Assembly: GCF_000445185.1 (NCBI RefSeq)
Contig: NZ_AVAF01000004.1
Span: 1 to 39,109, forward strand
Direction of reading: 5' to 3'
Origin: Thermoanaerobacter sp. A7A
GTDB lineage: Bacteria > Bacillota > Thermoanaerobacteria > Thermoanaerobacterales > Thermoanaerobacteraceae
Length of the DNA stretch: 39,109 nucleotides
How positions within the stretch are numbered: the stretch's first letter is position 1; every line of letters starts with the position of its first letter. Of the stretch, positions 35,720 through 39,109 are shown one piece after another. Below the pieces are notes generated by a model that saw only the letters and a program-made list of their open reading frames with translations, did not search any database and was not told the DNA's origin. A program made the position numbers and the translations under genes.

Positions 35720-36246
35720 AATATACCCCTTCTTCCTATTTCTGACATTATTTCTTTTATAGCATTGTGTAAACGTGACCGTACTGTGCCAACAGGGCAG
35801 TCCATTATTTTCGCAATTTCTTGGTATTTATATCCATAATAGTGTTTTAAAATGAATACTGCTCTTTTCTCATAAGGCAGTTTCATTAAAATATTCATTA
35901 GTTCGCTGTATTGAATATTTGTCATAGCGGTCTCTTCTACATCTTCTTCAGTATTTGAAAATATTTCTTCTACAAGTTCAATATTTTTGTGTTTTCTTAA
36001 ATAATCTTTAAATGTATTAGTTGCGATTTTTAAAAGCCATGTTGAGAACTTGACTTCAGGAGTAAAATTTTTAATATTTAAAATAGCTTTGAGCATTGTT
36101 TCCTGTACTATATCCTGGGCAAGCATCGGATTACCTGTCATTTTAATGCAATATCCTAATAAAGTATTATAGTTTTGGGAGAGTAACTCATTTAGAGCAT
36201 ATTTATTACCATTTTTTGCTTTATATATTAGTTCTTTCTCTTCCAT
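35716..36246 (-). CDS. sigY: ECF sigma factor of the SigY type
   Basis: 176 residues. Region 2: LGYCIKMTGNPMLAQDIVQETMLKAILNIKNFTPEVKFSTWLLKIATNTFKDYLRKH (residues 30-86). Region 4 with the helix-turn-helix: MKLPYEKRAVFILKHYYGYKYQEIAKIMDCPVGTVRSRLHNAIKEIM (120-166). The ATG at 36246 is preferred to the adjacent upstream GTG in view of AAGGGTGG spacing. The following genes repeat the Bacillus sigY operon order: anti-sigma, small membrane proteins, ABC ATPase, permease. A TGAAC-16-CGTTT promoter stands upstream, as expected for autoregulation. Confidence 0.88.
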   Translation of the reverse strand: MEEKELIYKAKNGNKYALNELLSQNYNTLLGYCIKMTGNPMLAQDIVQETMLKAILNIKNFTPEVKFSTWLLKIATNTFKDYLRKHKNIELVEEIFSNTEEDVEETAMTNIQYSELMNILMKLPYEKRAVFILKHYYGYKYQEIAKIMDCPVGTVRSRLHNAIKEIMSEIGRRGIL

Positions 36247-36270
36247 CACCTGCCCACCCTTCTACAAATT

Positions 36271-36296
36271 AAACGCGTGACTAAGTAAAAAGTTCA
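36271..36296 (-). promoter_or_regulatory. ECF-type promoter of the sigY operon
   Basis: On the minus strand TGAAC (36292-36296) and CGTTT (36271-36275) are separated by exactly 16 bases, the layout of ECF promoters (TGAAC-16-CGTC), about 25 bases before the sigY start. It implies that SigY drives its own operon. Confidence 0.65.
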
Positions 36297-36421
36297 TAAT
36301 TTTATTTTATCAAAAACTGGTTATTTATAAGTGTATTGTGAAGAATTGTTTTAGTAATAGGATATATGTTGTATAATGATATAAAGGGTTTTATTATAAT
36401 AATTTTCTGGAGGAAAGTTTA

Positions 36422-37000
36422 ATGAAATTATTATTGAGGTTTATAGGGATTTTAATAGTAATTTTTGTTACAGTGGTAATAACATTAGAATATCAGATAA
36501 TTTCTTTTGCACTTTATGAAAAACCAAAAAAATCTGATGTGATAATAGTTTTAGGCTGTGCAGTATATGGAAAGACGCCAAGTCCTTTTTTCAAAGAAAG
36601 GCTTGATGAGGCTTTGAGACTTTATAAAGAAGGGTATGGTAAGTATATAATAGTATCTGGAGGGAAAGGTCCTGGAGAGAATATTTCGGAAGCTGAGGCA
36701 GGGAAAGAATATCTTTTAAAAAATGGCATACTTCAAAAGATTATTTTAACTGATGATAAATCTTTTTCTACATATGAGAATTTACTTTTTTCCAAGGAAA
36801 TTATGGATAAAAATTCATTAAAAACAGCAATAATTATTTCAAATAAATTTCATTTAAAAAGGGCAAGTGTAATAGCAAAGCGTATTGATATAAATGCGAG
36901 TTTTTCAGGAGTTTTTATAAAAAGATATATGTTAAGTGATGAAGCTTATGGTTTTTTACGTGAAATACCTGCACTTTTATATACATATTTAAAGGAATGA
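36422..37000 (+). CDS. DUF218 family membrane protein (YdcF/SanA/ElyC-like)
   Basis: 192 residues: an N-terminal membrane helix (LRFIGILIVIFVTVVITLEY) and a DUF218 domain. Typical motifs are DVIIVLGCAVYGKTPSPFFKERLDEALRLY, KYIIVSGGKGPGENISEAEAGKEYLL, and FSTYENLLFSKEIM...IISNKFHLKRAS (the Asn/Glu and His positions). SanA and ElyC of this family affect cell-envelope integrity in enterobacteria. GGAGG lies eight bases before the ATG, behind a TATAAT-containing promoter. Divergent from the sigY operon. The biochemical role is not established. Confidence 0.85.
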   Translation: MKLLLRFIGILIVIFVTVVITLEYQIISFALYEKPKKSDVIIVLGCAVYGKTPSPFFKERLDEALRLYKEGYGKYIIVSGGKGPGENISEAEAGKEYLLKNGILQKIILTDDKSFSTYENLLFSKEIMDKNSLKTAIIISNKFHLKRASVIAKRIDINASFSGVFIKRYMLSDEAYGFLREIPALLYTYLKE

Positions 37001-37087
37001 GGAATATGGTTGTCTCTTATTGCAAATACTATGCAAGCAAAATTAACCGCAATAGCGGCGTAAAAACAGGGCTTTTTCATCAATTTC

Positions 37088-37123
37088 GGACGGTTCTTTT
37101 GTCTGCAGACAAAAGAACCGTCC
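37088..37123. repeat. REP-like hairpin repeat, copy E
   Basis: A perfect 36-base palindrome, GGACGGTTCTTTTGTC followed by TGCA and the exact complement, behind the DUF218 gene. It is followed by four near-tandem TTGTCTA units (37126-37154). The outer ACAAGG arm found in other copies is present only on the right side. Confidence 0.8.
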
Positions 37124-37162
37124 CCTTGTCTATTGTCTATTGTCTACTTGTCTATAACATTT

Positions 37163-37567
37163 TTATTCTTTCAACTCGACTATTGGAGGGAAAATATATG
37201 GCTTACCAAACATTTTATCAGTAATAAAACTAACAATAAAGCTCATTTCACTAGCCATAAAATTCAAAAGGTCTGAAATATTTTCTTTAATTTTGTCTTC
37301 TGTAATTACTTCACTAAAATGAAAAGTACCAATCAATTCGATCTTAATATTAAATATCTTTTGTGGATCAAATCCTATTTCTGCACTCAACTTGATTTCA
37401 GCTTCATTGTTGTTAATACCTATAATTTCATAATCAAATTTTTCTTTTAATTTTACGCCTTTTCCATCTGATATCATAGTATATGGCAGACTTTCAGCTA
37501 TAATTCTATTAAGTTTAATGTTGCTTTTTTCTATCTTTTTAATAATATTTGTTCTCTTTTTAGGCAT
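37163..37567 (-). CDS. SecB-like chaperone of a TAC (toxin-antitoxin-chaperone) operon
   Basis: 134 residues resembling small SecB-like chaperones. Alternating strands (KFDYEIIGINNNEAEIKLSAEIGFDPQKIFNIKIELIGTFHF) lead to a C-terminal helix, ISDLLNFMASEMSFIVSFITDKMFGKPYIFPPIVELKE. It ends in a P-rich turn like the conserved PPI/V segment of SecB. Canonical SecB is absent from most Firmicutes, whereas solitary SecB-like proteins behind toxin-antitoxin pairs are known as TAC chaperones that protect the antitoxin. It lies 16 bases behind hicB with AAGGTGG seven bases upstream of the ATG. The family assignment comes from pattern reading, so a profile search should confirm it. Confidence 0.7.
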   Translation of the reverse strand: MPKKRTNIIKKIEKSNIKLNRIIAESLPYTMISDGKGVKLKEKFDYEIIGINNNEAEIKLSAEIGFDPQKIFNIKIELIGTFHFSEVITEDKIKENISDLLNFMASEMSFIVSFITDKMFGKPYIFPPIVELKE

Positions 37568-37583
37568 GATACCACCTTCATTA

Positions 37584-38048
37584 TTAATTTACCAATTCTA
37601 CATTATCTACCTTTTTCCATTTTCCTATTAACGACTCAATTATTATGTCATTAAATACTGGTCTATAATCACTGCTTATATCTTTTTTTGCTCTTTTATA
37701 ACCAATGGCAAATGAGAGTAGATTTTGAATTAAATTATTTAAACTTACCCCTTCCTCTTCAGCCATTTCTGAAAGTGTTTTGTGCATGCTCTTAGGAATT
37801 CTTAAAAGAAGTTTACCACTATGTTCGCTTTCTTCCCTATACTCTTCTTCTGGAGGAATTTTCTTTCCCTTTTCTTTGGCTGTTTTAATCCAACATTTTA
37901 TTGCATCCTGAACATTTTTTAATGCGTCTTCTGGGGTTTCTCCATCACTTATACAACCATGCAATCTTGGTACAATAGCCAAATAACCACCTCCATCTTC
38001 TTCAGAAAGCTTAACAATTTCAACTCTGTAGTTTAACTCATTTGGCAT
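37584..38048 (-). CDS. hicB: HicB-type antitoxin with extended C-terminus
   Basis: 154 residues. The N-terminal half is a degenerate RNase H-like HicB domain (GGYLAIVPRLHGCISDGETPEDALKNVQDAIKCWIKTAKEKGKKIP). A ribbon-helix-helix DNA-binding domain (KLLLRIPKSMHKTLSEMAEEEGVSLNNLIQNLLSFAIGY, about 80-118) follows. The last 35 residues (SSDYRPVFNDIIIESLIGKWKKVDNVELVN) exceed a normal HicB and could be a chaperone-addiction segment like that of HigA1 in the mycobacterial TAC. The ATG follows AGGAGGAATAATA directly behind hicA. It should bind HicA and repress the operon. Confidence 0.88.
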   Translation of the reverse strand: MPNELNYRVEIVKLSEEDGGGYLAIVPRLHGCISDGETPEDALKNVQDAIKCWIKTAKEKGKKIPPEEEYREESEHSGKLLLRIPKSMHKTLSEMAEEEGVSLNNLIQNLLSFAIGYKRAKKDISSDYRPVFNDIIIESLIGKWKKVDNVELVN

Positions 38049-38050
38049 TA

Positions 38051-38317
38051 TTATTCCTCCTCATCTTCAAATTTAACATCAAGCAATTCAATAAGCTTCA
38101 AAGCCTTTTTTACATAAACCGCCTTAATGTGAGGCCTTCCTTTTGGAATAGTTAATATGTCTTCTAGGTCAGCATGAGAATAAGTTATATGACTTGAACC
38201 ACTTCCTGGCTCTCGAGCTTCAAATCCAAAATATTTTAAAATTTTATCTATTTCTTCGAATCTAACATTTTTAGGATTTTCTTTTATTTTTTTATACAGT
38301 TTTTTAATCTGGCTCAT
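38051..38317 (-). CDS. hicA: HicA-type mRNA interferase toxin
   Basis: 88 residues of the HicA double-stranded-RNA-binding-like fold. MSQIKKLYKKIKENPKNVRFEEIDKILKYFGFEAREPGSGSSHITYSH holds the catalytic His in SSHITY (about residue 43), followed by the strand LTIPKGRPHIKAVYVKKALKLIE. It is slightly longer than the most compact HicA proteins. GGAGG stands six bases before the ATG. It is first in the operon hicA-hicB-secB-like, the common toxin-first order of HicAB. Confidence 0.9.
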   Translation of the reverse strand: MSQIKKLYKKIKENPKNVRFEEIDKILKYFGFEAREPGSGSSHITYSHADLEDILTIPKGRPHIKAVYVKKALKLIELLDVKFEDEEE

Positions 38318-38374
38318 GAAAATCCTCCGTAATATTAAATATAGCCATAATAAATTGCTTTATTCATTTAGTAC

Positions 38375-38403
38375 TATATATGATATCATTTTTTATGTAT
38401 CAA
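38375..38403 (-). promoter_or_regulatory. Promoter and operator of hicA-hicB-secB-like
   Basis: On the minus strand TTGATA (38398-38403), a 17-base spacer and TATATA (38375-38380). The spacer includes ATGATATCAT (38380-38389), a perfect palindrome between the hexamers that could be bound by the HicB ribbon-helix-helix domain. Confidence 0.55.
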
Positions 38404-38457
38404 TTCAATAACCTTAAACACTTTTGGTAATATAAAGTTTTTGTAGCAGATATAGTT

Positions 38458-39058
38458 TTAGATAAATTTACCATTGAAAAATTTTAACATCATTTTCCTA
38501 ATGGTTAAGAGTTTCATTACCGAACGGTAAGCATCTAATATTTCCCCTTTTTTAATTTTATTGATAAGCTTTTGTTGAGTAGCATTGTCTATTCCTAATA
38601 GTGGCCAATATTTTTTTGCAAATTCCTCTGAGGGCTTTCTTTTATTAAAAAAGCCCTCACTTGTTCTATATACCACAATAGAATAGGGAGTAAAGTCATA
38701 TTTTTTAATACAAACTATAACGATACCCCAAATCAATATTTTTTCTTATAAATTCATAGTTTTTTTTCAAAAAAAGCGAATTTATATCTCTATATACCCT
38801 ATTTTTAACAATAGTAACTGTGCCACCCGTTTCTATTTCTGTAGTAGGAAAATTCCCCGTTGTAGAAATAGTAACTACATGCTGATTTCCTATATACCAA
38901 CCACTTCGCGACATTATATCCCAATACTTACCTACTACTTTGCCAATTTCTTTATTCCCATTTTCTTCTTGGGTTTCAAAAATTGTATACAATCGCAGAA
39001 TTCCAAAATCATTTTCTTTTTCACGATATACTATATATTGGCTCCTACCATTATCCAA
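38458..39058 (-). pseudogene. Probable frameshifted gene of unknown function, cut by window edge
   Basis: Two minus-strand frames overlap at 38705-38736. The first (38705-39058) ends ...NIDLGYRYSLY; the second (38458-38736) continues KKYDFTPYSIVVYRTSEGFFNKRKPSEEF to FFNGKFI. Removing one base in TATTAAAAAATAT would join SLY to KKYDF, giving one protein of about 210 residues. The upstream frame is closed by a stop at 39104-39106 next to a run of A, so another break or the window end hides the true start. No family is recognised; the protein is soluble-looking with aromatic-rich strands. Its start codon is not identifiable. Confidence 0.55.
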
Positions 39059-39109
39059 AGATTTGATTTCTTCACCATAGGCATCTAATAGCTTTCCTGT
39101 TTTTTATCT

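Noticed and set aside
37126-37154. TTGTCTA repeats as a start of a CRISPR or minisatellite
   Set aside because: Only four 7-base units, no spacers; likely slippage next to the hairpin.
36997-37224. 75-residue plus-strand ORF behind the DUF218 gene
   Set aside because: Built largely from the perfect palindrome and the TTGTCTA units; no ribosome site.

Overview
The window is about 39 kb of AT-rich, low-GC Firmicute chromosome, most probably from a thermophilic Thermoanaerobacter-type anaerobe. The strongest pointer is the 352-residue secondary alcohol dehydrogenase at 27495-28553, which by recall is almost identical to the T. brockii NADP-dependent enzyme. Strong AGGAGG-type ribosome sites, TTG/GTG starts and the paired nfnAB genes agree with this. 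No rRNA, tRNA, CRISPR array or intact mobile element was seen.

Left part (1-10930): an IS4-family transposase remnant, ferritin, cofactor-dependent phosphoglycerate mutase, an acetyltransferase preceded by a decayed gene, a membrane-anchored protein, a vapBC toxin-antitoxin pair, two tandem MutS-like ATPases, a divergent CLC chloride transporter, a broken second copy of the vapC 3' end, and a secreted stalk-domain protein. The MutS-like pair is preceded by what reads as a complete fluoride (crcB) riboswitch with an overlapping terminator. The membrane-anchored gene and the stalk-domain gene share a duplicated promoter segment carrying a WalR/YycF-type box.

Middle (11216-27133): an ECF sigma factor with a DUF4179-type partner, a GntR (YtrA-like) regulator followed by a deletion-fused ABC transporter remnant, oligoendopeptidase F, and an eight-gene arginine operon on the minus strand in the order argC-argJ-argB-argD-carA-carB-argG-argH. 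carB is interrupted by a one-base frameshift in a run of A.

Right part (27134-39109): adhB and nfnAB on the plus strand. NfnAB makes NADPH and the alcohol dehydrogenase uses it, so they form a plausible functional unit. Then polX, a sigY-type operon (ECF sigma, zinc anti-sigma, zinc-ribbon membrane protein, PLDNc protein, ABC ATPase and permease) with a good ECF autoregulatory promoter, a DUF218 protein, and a three-gene hicA-hicB-secB-like operon that looks like a toxin-antitoxin-chaperone (TAC) system. A broken gene lies at the right edge.

Five hairpin repeats sharing a GGGGACGGTTCTTTTGT-like core sit directly behind stop codons across the window (9813, 12828, 15878, 33001, 37088) and form a dispersed REP-like family. 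Family names, memory-based similarities and all regulatory assignments come from reading alone and were not tested by search.
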